NCBI RefSeq assembly: GCF_003390865.1
Contig: NZ_QMEJ01000001.1
Span: forward strand, 1,054,001-1,118,000
Origin: Tropicimonas sp. IMCC34011
Lineage (GTDB): Bacteria > Pseudomonadota > Alphaproteobacteria > Rhodobacterales > Rhodobacteraceae
DNA length: 64,000 bases
Reading direction: 5' to 3'
Shown: one piece after another, positions 34,986 through 43,798 of the stretch
Position numbering within the stretch: position 1 is the first letter of the stretch
Layout: each line of letters opens with the position of its first letter
Notes under the pieces: model-generated
Database searches by the model: none
The model's input: the letters and a program-made list of their open reading frames with translations, nothing else
What the model was told of the DNA's origin: nothing
Position numbers and translations under genes: made by a program

Positions 34986-36026
34986 ATGAAAAGTTCACTG
35001 ACACGTAGGGGCATGTGCCTTGCGACGTCTGCCTTGCTCACGCTAGGTCTTTCGACGGGCGCAATCGCACAAGATGCCGAGGTCGAGTTCCGTTGGTCGC
35101 ACCACGAACCTCTCGACTCCATCGTCGATAAGGTAACGCGTGCGATCGCTGACGATATCGAGGCCGAGACTCAGGGCCGAATCTCGATCAAGGTGTTCCC
35201 GGCCAGCCAGTTGGGCGACTGGAACGAGGTGTCATCGCAGGTCCAGCGCGGTTCGGTCGATTTTGCCACGCAGCCCGTGTCGTCCTCCACCGATCCGCGT
35301 CTTCAGATCCGGGTTCTGCCCTATTCGGTGATGAATTACGATGAAGCGGAAGCGGCCTATTTCGGTGATGACCCGTACCTCTTCGACTTGATGGCAGAGA
35401 TGATGGCGGAGAGCGACCTCACGGCGTTGGGTGTCGTCGCCCAGGGCTTCGGCGGTGCAGGATTCCGCGAATGCCCGGACGTCGACATCTTCGATATCGA
35501 TGCGGACAAGGGAGGTCTTCGCGTCCGCTTTCCTCCCGGGAATCAATCCTGGGAAAACATGGTCGACGCCATGGGCTTTGCCCCGACCCCTGTTCCCTGG
35601 GGCGAACTGTATCTCGGTCTGCAAACCCGTCTTGTCGATGGACAGGTCGGCGGGCAGCCGTCCAGCACCTACGCCAACTTCCGTGACGTGACCGACTGCT
35701 GGGCGCAGATCAACACCCACTTCCAGAACTCCTTCGTGTTTGCGAATGCAGAAACGTTCGCGGAGCTGTCGGCCGAGGATCAGGACCTCATTCGCGACAT
35801 CACTGCGCGCCATGCCGAAGGCAGCCTCGAGATGGCCCGCGCGGAAGATCAGCAGTACATGGACCTGATGAAGGCCGAGGAAGGGGTAGTCGTCCTTACC
35901 CCCACGGATGAGGAACTCGCCGAAATCGCCACCGCTGTCCGGACGAGTGTCTGGCCGCTCATGGACGATGTCATCGGCGAAGATATCATGAACACCATGA
36001 AAGAGCGCGCCGGTCTCATCGAGTGA
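34986..36026 (+). CDS. TRAP transporter substrate-binding protein (DctP family), module B
   Basis: 346-aa secreted receptor. GGGAGAAACACATG fixes the start at 34986. The signal peptide MKSSLTRRGMCLATSALLTL ends near AIAQD. Family features: ISIKVFPASQLGDWNEVSSQ, KGGLRVRFPPGN with the ligand Arg, and VDGQVGGQPSSTYANF. It is not close in sequence to the two module A receptors, so it probably binds a different ligand. It is followed by a strong 12-bp hairpin. Confidence 0.95.
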   Translation: MKSSLTRRGMCLATSALLTLGLSTGAIAQDAEVEFRWSHHEPLDSIVDKVTRAIADDIEAETQGRISIKVFPASQLGDWNEVSSQVQRGSVDFATQPVSSSTDPRLQIRVLPYSVMNYDEAEAAYFGDDPYLFDLMAEMMAESDLTALGVVAQGFGGAGFRECPDVDIFDIDADKGGLRVRFPPGNQSWENMVDAMGFAPTPVPWGELYLGLQTRLVDGQVGGQPSSTYANFRDVTDCWAQINTHFQNSFVFANAETFAELSAEDQDLIRDITARHAEGSLEMARAEDQQYMDLMKAEEGVVVLTPTDEELAEIATAVRTSVWPLMDDVIGEDIMNTMKERAGLIE

Positions 36027-36035
36027 GACGTCATC

Positions 36036-36067
36036 GGGTGGCCGGCCCATCATGAGGCCGGCCACCC
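36036..36067 (+). terminator. Strong hairpin after dctP (module B)
   Basis: GGGTGGCCGGCC (36036-36047), loop of 8, GGCCGGCCACCC (36056-36067): a perfect 12-bp stem 10 bp after the stop codon. No T-run follows, so it may act as a Rho-assisted end or mRNA stabiliser. Confidence 0.6.
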
Positions 36068-36128
36068 ACCTGCAGGCACCGACGCTCTATTGCGGTTTTA
36101 TCCGGCATTCACGCTCAGGCAACGTAAA

Positions 36129-37472
36129 GTGATCCTAACTCGAAAAAGTGGACGGGGTCAGGCCGCCATGCGCTCCATGTCGGCCGGTGATCTCGAGCTG
36201 ATCGCGCAATGAAGGCGGCCTGAACTGTAGAAGCCCTCGATTGAGGTAAGAGATCGCGTCGCGTTTCGTCTCTTATGGCGTAGACGCGATGATGAACGCG
36301 CTCGACCTTGAGAGTGTGGAAGAAGCTCTCCATTGGCGCGTTCTGCGGCTTCGAATGGTCCATCGGACCGTTCGACCCGCTGGCGCGGACGCCTTGAATT
36401 TCAGGCAATCCCCTTCCGGCTCATGGACGGAGTTACCTTTGCGGCGGCTTGGGCTCGGCGATATTCGTCGGCCGCGTATTGAACGCCGCCGTCCGAATGC
36501 TGGATCAGACTTGGAGCCGGGCTCGGGCGCTTGATTACCATCTCAAGAGTGATCGATGCTTGCAGGGTCTCGCGCATGCTCCAGCAACGATCTTGCGGGT
36601 GTGCATGTCGATCAGCGCCGCAATTAGTAGACGGGAACCGTGGACCCAGTGGGGCCGCGAAAGCCCCGGGAACCAGCCCTCGCCGAACAGGATGTAGGTC
36701 AAGACGGCCAGCCAGATCTGGTTCGGTGCTTTCGCCGTGAAGTTCCGGGTAGCCTGTTCGGAGCGATCGGATAGGCGTGGCGGCTGTCGGTCGTGCGCAC
36801 CCGCCGCGGGATCGCGACCAACCCGCGCAGCCAGCCAAGCGCATCAGACGGGCGATACGCTCGTCGGGTAAACCGTCCCCCGGACGGTTCGCGGCATCCT
36901 CCTCGCCGTCCGACGCGCCTGCCGGCAGCGCGCGAGACACGGCTTGGTTGCGCGGGACTCCGTAGCATCCACCGCTTTCCGCATGGCCACCGCGGATATC
37001 GTCGAGAAGGGCCCGGTTCTCCACGCTGCGTTGGCTCTCCGGTCGTCGCCGCCAAGCATCGTATCCGCTGGCGAAGACTTCGAGCACGGCACAGTTGGTG
37101 CACACGGGCCAGGTATGACGATGCTTACCCACGAACCCGAAACTCGTCGGGTGGCCGCACCGAAGGTGAGCGCCGCCTTTTCTAGGATGTCACGCTCCGT
37201 CTGGTCCCTTCGGAACTCTCGCTTCAATCGCGCATTCTCCGCCGCCAGGTTGGCCAGGGACGAGCTCTGCGCCTGCGTAGCCGGGCGTCTCGCAGAGCCC
37301 GTCCCCGACCTGCAAAATTGCCGTATCCAGCGGCGCAGCTGGGTCTCGTGGAAACCCAGTTCCGCCGCGACATCCATGATTGACAGCCCGCTCGTCTCGA
37401 CGCGTTCCGCGGCCTGCCGCCTGAACCCGCCCGGAGAATACCGGCGCTTCTTATTCCCCATTGGACACTCCT
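36129..37472 (-). mobile_element. Decayed IS3-family element (second type), truncated by IS copy 2
   Basis: Leftward remnant. OrfA starts at 37461 (MGNKKRRYSPGGFRRQAAER; HTH IMDVAAELGFHETQLRRW). OrfB is recognisable only in pieces shifted between frames (LEVFASGYDAWRRRPESQ; QHSDGGVQYAADEYR; NAPMESFFHTLKVERVHHR). The distal edge near 36129 carries CTAACTCGAAAAAGTGGACG, an IS-end-like sequence. The orfA end abuts the terminal repeat of the next IS at 37473, so that insertion or a later recombination removed the upstream end. Confidence 0.7.
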
Positions 37473-38863
37473 TGAACCGCCCCGGATCTGCCGGAGGCTC
37501 CAACTCTTGAGTAGACTGGAGCCATCATGAGCAAGATAACGAACAAGTTCTCCCCTGAGGTCCGCGAGCGTGCGGTCCGGATAGTCCTCGACAATCCGGG
37601 TCAGCATGGATCGCGCGGCAGGCGATCGCCTCGGTGGCCGCGAAGATCGGTTGTTCAGCGAACACGTTGAACAGCTGGGTCAAGAAGGCCGAGGAGGACA
37701 GCGGGCAGCGCGCTGGCATCTCAAGCGACATGGCCGAGAGGAGCGAGCCTTTGTCCGCCATTGGTCCGAGGACAATGGCGAGCGCATTCGAGCGAGAGAA
37801 CCGGGAGCTGCGCCAGGCGAACGAGATCCTCCGCAAGGCGACAGCATATTTTGCCATGGCGGAGCTCGACCGCCGGTCGCAGCGATGGTGTCGTTCATCG
37901 ATGCTCGTCGTGCGGAGCACGGGGTCGAGCCGATTTGCAAGGTGCTGCCGATCGCCCCATCCACCTGCTACGATCACCTTTCGAAGCGGGCCGATCCGGG
38001 CCGACGGTTGGCGCGGGTCCGGCGGGATGCCGTCCTGCGCCCCGAGATCCGCCGCGTGTTCGAAGTGAACTGACAGGTCTACGGTGTCCGCAAGGTGTGG
38101 CGGCAACTCGGGCGCGAGGGGATCACTGTCGCCCGCTGCACCGTGGCCAGGCTGATGAAGGATATGGACCTTCAAGGCATCATACGCGGCAAGCCACATC
38201 GCACGACGGTGCCTGACAAGAAGGCGCCATGTCCGCTCGACAAGGTGAACCGGCAGTTCCGCGTGCCCGCGCCCAACATGCTGTGGGTCAGCGACTTAAC
38301 CTACGTGGCCACCTGGAAAGGGTTCGCTTACATCGCCTGCGTCATCGATGCTTACGCCAGACGGATTGTGGGCTGGAGGGTCAGCACGTCGGCCCACGCG
38401 GGCTTTGCGCTCGATGCGCTGGAGCAGGCCGTCCATGAGCGCCGGCCGGCGAAGGGCATGGGACTGGTCCACCAGTCGGATCGTGGGTCCCAATACCTGT
38501 CCATTAAGTATACAGAGCGGCTCGGCGAGGCTGGTAACGAGCTATCTTTCGCCGCCATCGTCACTCGGACCGATGGCGTTCCTCGGCGGCCGTCGGTGAC
38601 AGCTATGACTATGCTCTGGCCGAGACGGTCAATGGCCCATTCAAGGCGGAGGTCATTCACCGCCGCGGCCCTTGGCACAGTTTCGAGGCCGTCGAATACG
38701 ACACGCTCGAATGGGCCGACTGGTTCAATACCCGACGTCTGCTCGAGCCCATCGGGAACATCCCGCCCGCCGAAGCCCAAGACGAAGACTACGCAGCTCG
38801 GGAAGCCGATGCCGTCGCCGCGTAACTAACGAAATTCAGCTCCGACAGACCCGGCGCGGTTAA
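37473..38863 (+). mobile_element. IS3-family element, copy 2 (near full length, defective)
   Basis: Left end TGAACCGCCCCGGATCTGCC at 37473; right end, inverted, TTAACCGCGCCGGGTCTGTC ending at 38863. Length of about 1.39 kb fits an IS3-family element. It is the same element as 25452-26020 in the opposite orientation. On the left it joins another IS remnant; on the right it cuts into a RidA-adjacent fragment. No clear target duplication. Confidence 0.85.
37527..38825 (+). pseudogene. Transposase orfA/orfB of IS3-family copy 2, inactivated
   Basis: OrfA ([20 protein letters not shown]) shifts frame near 37620, where one base seems lost before the [10 protein letters not shown] segment, and carries about 11 extra codons before [10 protein letters not shown]. 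OrfB starts around 37887 ([20 protein letters not shown]), has TGA at 38071 where WQVYGVRK would be expected, and resumes (GVRKVWRQLGREGITVARCT, WVSDLTYVATWKGFAYIACV, DAYARRIVGW). It then shifts again near 38540, where about 50 bp seem inserted. Three independent lesions make it inactive without trans supply. Confidence 0.8.
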
Positions 38864-39216
38864 ACAGCAGCTGTTCCGCCACCTCCGAGGTGAAATCGTA
38901 ATCGCGCTGCAGCAGCTCGGGGTCGACGTAAAGACCGATCATCCGGAAGGGCCCCTGCGGGCATTGCACCTTGTAGTTCACGTCGCCCGCATTGCGGCAG
39001 GCGAACAGAGCGGCCTCCCGCCTGTTCCAGCGTGGCCGCAACCGAGGCGATGGCGTTCTTTAGCTGCTCGGCCACGCCTTCGGGCAGGGTACCGTCGGCG
39101 TCTTGACCCAACGTGCCAGAGACGTGGACGTGGCGACCATCGATCACGGCCTTCGCGAAGCCGGCGAAATCCTCCGCCGGGGCGCCGGTGAAGATGCGGT
39201 CTTTCATGTCGGTCAT
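38864..39216 (-). pseudogene. RidA-family gene remnant joined to unidentified sequence
   Basis: The leftward frame starts MTDMKDRIFTGAPAEDFAGF and includes VIDGRHVHVSGTLGQDADG, a clear RidA N-terminus, up to about IASVAATLEQAGG. Beyond that the coding-like frame switches to one reading ACRNAGDVNYKVQCPQGPFR and LYVDPELLQRDYDFTSEVAE, which is not RidA-like and is cut by the IS end. So it is the first half of RidA joined to the tail of another gene. It sits 12 bp downstream of an intact aldehyde dehydrogenase gene. Confidence 0.6.
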
Positions 39217-39228
39217 TCCTGTCTCTCC

Positions 39229-40611
39229 TCAGCTGGCACGGCGCACGATGATGGCCTTCTTGCGCATGAAGCGGAAGAAACCGTCGGCGCCGTAGCGAGT
39301 GCCGCCCAAGCCGGAGATGCCGAAGGCCGTCTTCTCGGCCTTGTCGCCGACCCCGCCCATGGTGTCGAAATCGTTGATCCAGAGGCCGCCGGCATTGATC
39401 TTCTCGCCCACGGCAATGGCCTCGTCCTCGGCACCGATCACGGTGGCTGAGAGGCCGAAGTCGGTGTCATTGGCCAGGCGGATGGCCTCTTCGGTGGTCT
39501 TGAAGCGCCCGATGGGGATGATCGGGCCGAAGGTCTCGTCCTGCATGATCTTCATGTCCTGGGTCACGTCGACCAGCACGGTCGGCTCGCACCAGAGGCC
39601 TCCGTCGCGTTCGATCACCTGGCCGCCGGTGAGGACCTTGGCGCCCTTCTCGACCGCGTCGGCAATCTGGTCACGCAGGATCTGCGCCTGTTTCTCGAAG
39701 ATGACCGGACCCAGCTCGCCCGATTGCAAACCGTCGGTGTTCATCGTCATCGCCTTAACGCGGGCGGTGACGGCATCGGCCAGCGGCGCAAAGCCCTGCG
39801 GCCCGGCATAGACCCGCTCGATGGAACAGCACAGCTGACCGCTATTCTCCATCGCGCCGCGTACCACGATTTCGGCCGCGACATCGGCGTCGGCGCTGTC
39901 CAGCACCACGGCCGGATCATTGCCGCCCAGTTCGAGGAAGGCGGTCTTGAACTGCGCTGCGGCGCGTTCCTGCACCTTGCGGCCCGTCGGCACCGAGCCG
40001 GTGAAGACGACCGTATCGGTCAGATCGACGATTGTCTCGCCGGTCTGGCCGTCGCCGGGGAAGACCTCCAGCACGTCGCGCAGGTGTTCGACATCGGCAA
40101 TGGCGGCGCGGAAGGGTTCGATGAAGCGGGGCGTCACCTCCGAGGGCTTGATCGCCACGGCGGAGCCCGCCAGCAGCGCGGTAATCGCGTCGATCATGCA
40201 CAGGATCAGAGGGTAGTTCCAAGGCGAGATGATGCCAACCAGCTGGTGGGGCACATATTGCTGGCGGAAGGACAGGTCGGGCGAGCCGCCGGTGGCCGCC
40301 TCCAGCGACTCGGCAGCGGTGGCTACGCGCATCTGCGTGATGCCCTCCAGCCCTTCGAGCTCGGCCACCGACATCTCGTAGCGACCGGTGTCGGTGCACA
40401 GCGCGTTGAGGATGGCGTCGTAATGCCGGTCCACGGCCTCGCAAAGATGCAGCATGGCCGTCTTGCGACCCTCCAACCCGATCTCCAGCCACTTGGCCTG
40501 AGCGTCGCGCATGGCGGCGCAGGTCTCTTCCATCTCGGCCAGATCCGGGATCTCGATCCGGTAGTCCTTCTGTCCGCTGCGCGGGTTCCTGATCTCCAAG
40601 TGTCGGCTCAT
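39229..40611 (-). CDS. Aldehyde dehydrogenase family protein
   Basis: 460-aa NAD(P)-dependent aldehyde dehydrogenase. Catalytic Glu227 (FLELGGNDP) and Cys261 (NSGQLCCSIERVY) are present, as are the IISPWNYPL segment, KPSEVTP and FTGSVPTG of the cofactor site, and ETFGPIIPIGRF. Appears intact. It was followed by a RidA gene, now broken, so it probably belonged to an amine/amino-acid degradation operon of which this is the surviving enzyme. The natural substrate cannot be told from sequence. Confidence 0.95.
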   Translation of the reverse strand: MSRHLEIRNPRSGQKDYRIEIPDLAEMEETCAAMRDAQAKWLEIGLEGRKTAMLHLCEAVDRHYDAILNALCTDTGRYEMSVAELEGLEGITQMRVATAAESLEAATGGSPDLSFRQQYVPHQLVGIISPWNYPLILCMIDAITALLAGSAVAIKPSEVTPRFIEPFRAAIADVEHLRDVLEVFPGDGQTGETIVDLTDTVVFTGSVPTGRKVQERAAAQFKTAFLELGGNDPAVVLDSADADVAAEIVVRGAMENSGQLCCSIERVYAGPQGFAPLADAVTARVKAMTMNTDGLQSGELGPVIFEKQAQILRDQIADAVEKGAKVLTGGQVIERDGGLWCEPTVLVDVTQDMKIMQDETFGPIIPIGRFKTTEEAIRLANDTDFGLSATVIGAEDEAIAVGEKINAGGLWINDFDTMGGVGDKAEKTAFGISGLGGTRYGADGFFRFMRKKAIIVRRAS

Positions 40612-40869
40612 TTAGCCCTCTCTGTCTGCATGCCGCAGGCCCGTCGCACCCCGGTCTGGCAGTCGCGTTTAGGGACAAATTGTCCGCATCCGCATCCGGG
40701 CAAAAGCCGTGCGCGGGCGAAGCGCCTGAAATCGACAAAGAAAGGCCTTGATGCGAAAAACCCTTCGAAACCGACGAACACGGCAACTGAAATTGGGCGT
40801 CCGCCCTCGGTCCGGACGCGGGCCGCAGGACAGAGCACTACATGGACCCAGAGCCTCAGACCGGGCGTC

Positions 40870-41010
40870 ACGGATAACGGCCTGATCGGAGAGACGTTCA
40901 CCAAGGACCTCGCCACATCGGGCCTGTCGGCCACCGCCGTCGGCTCCCGCTCCGGGGTGAAGGCCCGCGCGTTCGCGGAGGCCAACGGCAATGCGTCGGC
41001 CGCCTTTGTC
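40870..41010 (+). pseudogene. Gfo/Idh/MocA oxidoreductase N-terminal fragment
   Basis: Within the 486-bp gap 40612-41097, one forward frame reads GLIGETFTKDLATSGLSATA then VGSRSGVKARAFAEANG, which resembles the Rossmann start of Gfo/Idh/MocA oxidoreductases (GxIAxxFxxxL... AVxSRSxxKAxxFA). The glycine loop upstream and everything downstream are lost. The rest of the gap shows nothing. Confidence 0.4.
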
Positions 41011-41097
41011 GGGCCAGGCCGACCGATCATCAGGGGCTGTCGTCCCCGGTTCAATTCCAGATGCTCTCGCAGAGGCCGTTTCGGACGGTTTAAAGCG

Positions 41098-41334
41098 TCA
41101 TCCTGAGTTGGAGCTTGCACTCAAATTGAAAAAGCGCGTTTGCGCATCGCCACTTGCAAACACTTCTCCCGACGGCAATGCAACGGAAATCCCAAACTGC
41201 CTTTTGTCAACGCAGGCGAATTCCGGGATAAGGCCGGCTACTCGACCAAGCCCCGTTTCCCGCTCCATTTTTCTTGAAATCCCGTCAATGATCGCTTGAA
41301 GGCCATGCAACTCGAACACTGAGGCCTGCATCAT
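41098..41334 (-). pseudogene. Truncated glutaminase (N-terminal about 65 residues)
   Basis: The frame reads GRVAGLIPEFACVDKRQFGI and SVALPSGEVFASGDAQTRFF, matching the glutaminase N-terminus (compare VASYIPELARVNPDHFAMSV in the intact gene at 26132). It breaks just before the SxxK motif (NLSASSNSG instead of S-x-Q-S-I-S-K). The sequence differs enough from the intact gene to be a distinct paralogue, not a recent duplicate. Confidence 0.65.
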
Positions 41335-41417
41335 CTATGCGCCCATGACCAAAAAAAGTGGCTAGAGTGTTCCGTCCGGCCGCATCGATGTGCAGCTCTC
41401 TCATTCATACTATTAAA

Positions 41418-42419
41418 TTAATAGCCGAACTGACGATCGACCACGTTGCGCAGTGGACGACCAGCCTTTGCACGCGCAAGGTTATCCGCCAGAATCTCGA
41501 GGCAGCGATCAACATACCCTTCAGGTGCATCCGCAGAAACATGAGGGAAGATCATTAGGTTCGGAATATCCCACAGCTCTGAATTTGGGGGGAGCGGTTC
41601 CTTTTCGAAAACGTCGAGGATAGCGCCAGAAAGGTGGCCGCTTTCAAGAGCGTCCCGGAGCGCCGAATGGTCAACGACCCCACCGCGGGCAATATTGAGA
41701 ACACTTGCACCTTCTGGTAATGCAGCGAGTTCACTAGCTCCCACTAGTCCGGAGGTTGCAGAAGTAAGTGGGCACGCAAGAATCAGAACATCAGTAAAGG
41801 GCAAACACTCGTGAAAGTGATCAGGTGTCGTCATGAGATTAACGGACTCGACCGGCTCTCCACTCCGCCGAATACCAGTAATGTGAAATCCCGCTGAATG
41901 TAACCTCTTGGCAACAGCTCCGCCAAGGGCGCCTACGCCATATATCAAGACGCGGCATCCAGCAGATGTGCCTCGCAAAGTTCTCGACCAACGATGATGC
42001 CGTTGTTTCGTGGCGATCGCAGGCACATGTGCATGCAGCATTAGTGTCGCCATAAGCGCAAATTCGCCAACTTTTTCAGCGTGAACGCCGCTGGCATTTG
42101 TAAGTGCAACAGACGGGTCCAGCCATTCTAAAGGAGCATACTTCTCCACACCTGCACTTGTACATTGGATAATTTTGAGGCTCTTAGCTTCTCTGGAAAT
42201 CAGAGAAGTGTCGAGCTTGCCGGCAATCAGAATATCGGCGCGGCGTAAGCTTTCTATATTTCGCTCATCGGAGTAGCGGCACGTCAGTTCAGCAGGACGG
42301 CAAACCGGGAGGTTGCGAAGAACGTGTTCGGCAGTCACCTCATAGGAGGGATCATGGCCACGTGTATTCTCAACGTATATGCGCGGCGCATGAAGCCAAT
42401 CATCTGAAATTTTGCCCAT
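41418..42419 (-). CDS. D-isomer-specific 2-hydroxyacid dehydrogenase
   Basis: 333-aa NAD(P)H-dependent dehydrogenase (phosphoglycerate/glyoxylate reductase-like family). The cofactor motif is VLIYGVGALGGAVAKRL; the catalytic triad appears as Arg (LNIARGGVVDH), Glu (VFEKEPLPP) and His (MIFPHVSADAP). GAGAAG upstream supports ATG 42419 over 42437. Its promoter carries the same operator as the module C ABC operon, so both are probably controlled by the divergent LacI-type regulator. It would reduce a 2-keto acid or oxidise a D-2-hydroxy acid of the pathway. Confidence 0.93.
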   Translation of the reverse strand: MGKISDDWLHAPRIYVENTRGHDPSYEVTAEHVLRNLPVCRPAELTCRYSDERNIESLRRADILIAGKLDTSLISREAKSLKIIQCTSAGVEKYAPLEWLDPSVALTNASGVHAEKVGEFALMATLMLHAHVPAIATKQRHHRWSRTLRGTSAGCRVLIYGVGALGGAVAKRLHSAGFHITGIRRSGEPVESVNLMTTPDHFHECLPFTDVLILACPLTSATSGLVGASELAALPEGASVLNIARGGVVDHSALRDALESGHLSGAILDVFEKEPLPPNSELWDIPNLMIFPHVSADAPEGYVDRCLEILADNLARAKAGRPLRNVVDRQFGY

Positions 42420-42570
42420 CGTTTCTTCTCTCTCCACGCACCATCTTCAAGGGTGAAATGCGACCTAATGCTTCGCAACACATGGGTGTTCCTCACATGG
42501 TAGCGGGTCACACTCTGGCCGCGACGAGGGAACGCTCCGTACCGTCCAGAGCGGCGATTTTGGGCTTCCC

Positions 42571-42597
42571 TCTATATACAATCGATTGTACTGTCAA
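42571..42597 (-). promoter_or_regulatory. Promoter of the 2-hydroxyacid dehydrogenase with LacI-type operator
   Basis: On the minus strand, TTGACA (42592-42597) is followed by the perfect palindrome TACAATCGATTGTA (42577-42590) and TATAGA (42571-42576), a 15-bp spacing. The 21-mer from TTGACA through the palindrome is identical to that at 45016-45036, so the two promoters share one design. The region also separates the divergent lacI-family gene. Confidence 0.75.
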
Positions 42598-42712
42598 CGC
42601 ACATGGCCACGAGGGAGCGATCCACTTGCGACCATCAAATATTGAGCGCTTGGCAATGCGGGCGATAAACCAGAGAAAATAGCTCGGCACTTACAAATCG
42701 GCTGGTGATAAA

Positions 42713-43744
42713 ATGAAAGCTGGACCAATTAACAGACGACCGCCAACGATGGCCGAAATCGCGCGCAAAGCCGGGGTCGACGTCTCCACCGTTAGCCGAG
42801 CGCTTGCAGGAAGTCCCCGCGTCGCGAAGGAGACACGAGCTCTAATTGACAAGGTTGTTCGAGAGACAGGCTACGTTGTTAATGAAAGAGCTCGCGCCTT
42901 AAGAGATCAACGGGCCAATCAGATACTCGTAATAAGCACAGACATTGCCGCGCCGTTCTATTCAGATGTTATTCAGGGCATCGTCGGGACCCTTGCGGAG
43001 AGGGGTATCGGTGTCCTTCTGGGCATCACACTCAACCAGGAGAAACGCGAGTCCCAACTGGCGAAGCAACTTTTGACGGGCGTGGTAGATGGCATTATCA
43101 CACTCACCGGGAACATCCCCAAATCACTAGAGAAGATACCTGATATCAATCGCAAGATTGTTGCAATCTCGCGACCGATCGACCGTGACGACATCACGAG
43201 CGTAAGTATCGACAACTACGCGGCCACCAAGGAGGTCATGGCGTATCTCCACGAAATGGGACACCGGAAGATTCTCTTCATTGGCGGCCCAAACTACTCA
43301 CAAACCTATCGCAACCGAAGCGCGGCTTATAGGGATTTCATGCAGGACAATGACCTCGTCGAAGTCATGAGCACGCGCGAAACCGAATCTTTTCGCGACG
43401 ATGCTGAGTCCGGTTTCGCAATTATGAGCTCTATACTTGATAGCCGCTCGATACCTACGGCGGCGTTTTGCGTGACAGACGAACTTGCGATCGGCGCAAT
43501 GGCCGCTGCGCGGAAGTTAGGTTTGGCTATCCCTGACGATATCTCTTTCTTTGGGTTTGATGACCTGAAGCTGACTTCGTTGATGTCCCCCCCACTTTCG
43601 ACGGTATCCGTACCGCGCTTCGAAATGGGACGCTGTGGTGCAGATGCTCTATTCAACCAAATCTACCAAGGCGCAAAAGCATCAGATAAGATCGTTCTGG
43701 AGCATCACCTTGCCCTAAGAAACAGCGTGCTCCAAATTCTATAA
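42713..43744 (+). CDS. LacI-family transcriptional regulator
   Basis: 343-aa repressor-type protein. The N-terminal HTH reads MAEIARKAGVDVSTVSRALA, followed by the hinge (GYVVNERARALR) and a periplasmic-binding-protein-like effector domain (FYSDVIQGIVGTLAERGIGV; GHRKILFIGGP; FFGFDDLKLTSLMSPPLSTV). Its cognate operator is probably TACAATCGATTGTA, which has the central CG symmetry usual for this family and occurs three times in module C and nowhere else I noticed. Lower GC than modules A and D. Confidence 0.95.
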   Translation: MKAGPINRRPPTMAEIARKAGVDVSTVSRALAGSPRVAKETRALIDKVVRETGYVVNERARALRDQRANQILVISTDIAAPFYSDVIQGIVGTLAERGIGVLLGITLNQEKRESQLAKQLLTGVVDGIITLTGNIPKSLEKIPDINRKIVAISRPIDRDDITSVSIDNYAATKEVMAYLHEMGHRKILFIGGPNYSQTYRNRSAAYRDFMQDNDLVEVMSTRETESFRDDAESGFAIMSSILDSRSIPTAAFCVTDELAIGAMAAARKLGLAIPDDISFFGFDDLKLTSLMSPPLSTVSVPRFEMGRCGADALFNQIYQGAKASDKIVLEHHLALRNSVLQIL

Positions 43745-43798
43745 TTCTGAGTAGAAACTGAATATCCCCGCGCTCTGTAGTCGTCCTCGTCGCTGTTT

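Noticed and set aside
39724-41106. 460-aa forward frame opposite the aldehyde dehydrogenase
   Set aside because: Most of it is antisense to a clear gene. Only its last part (about 40870-41010) looks coding, and that is reported as a Gfo/Idh/MocA fragment.
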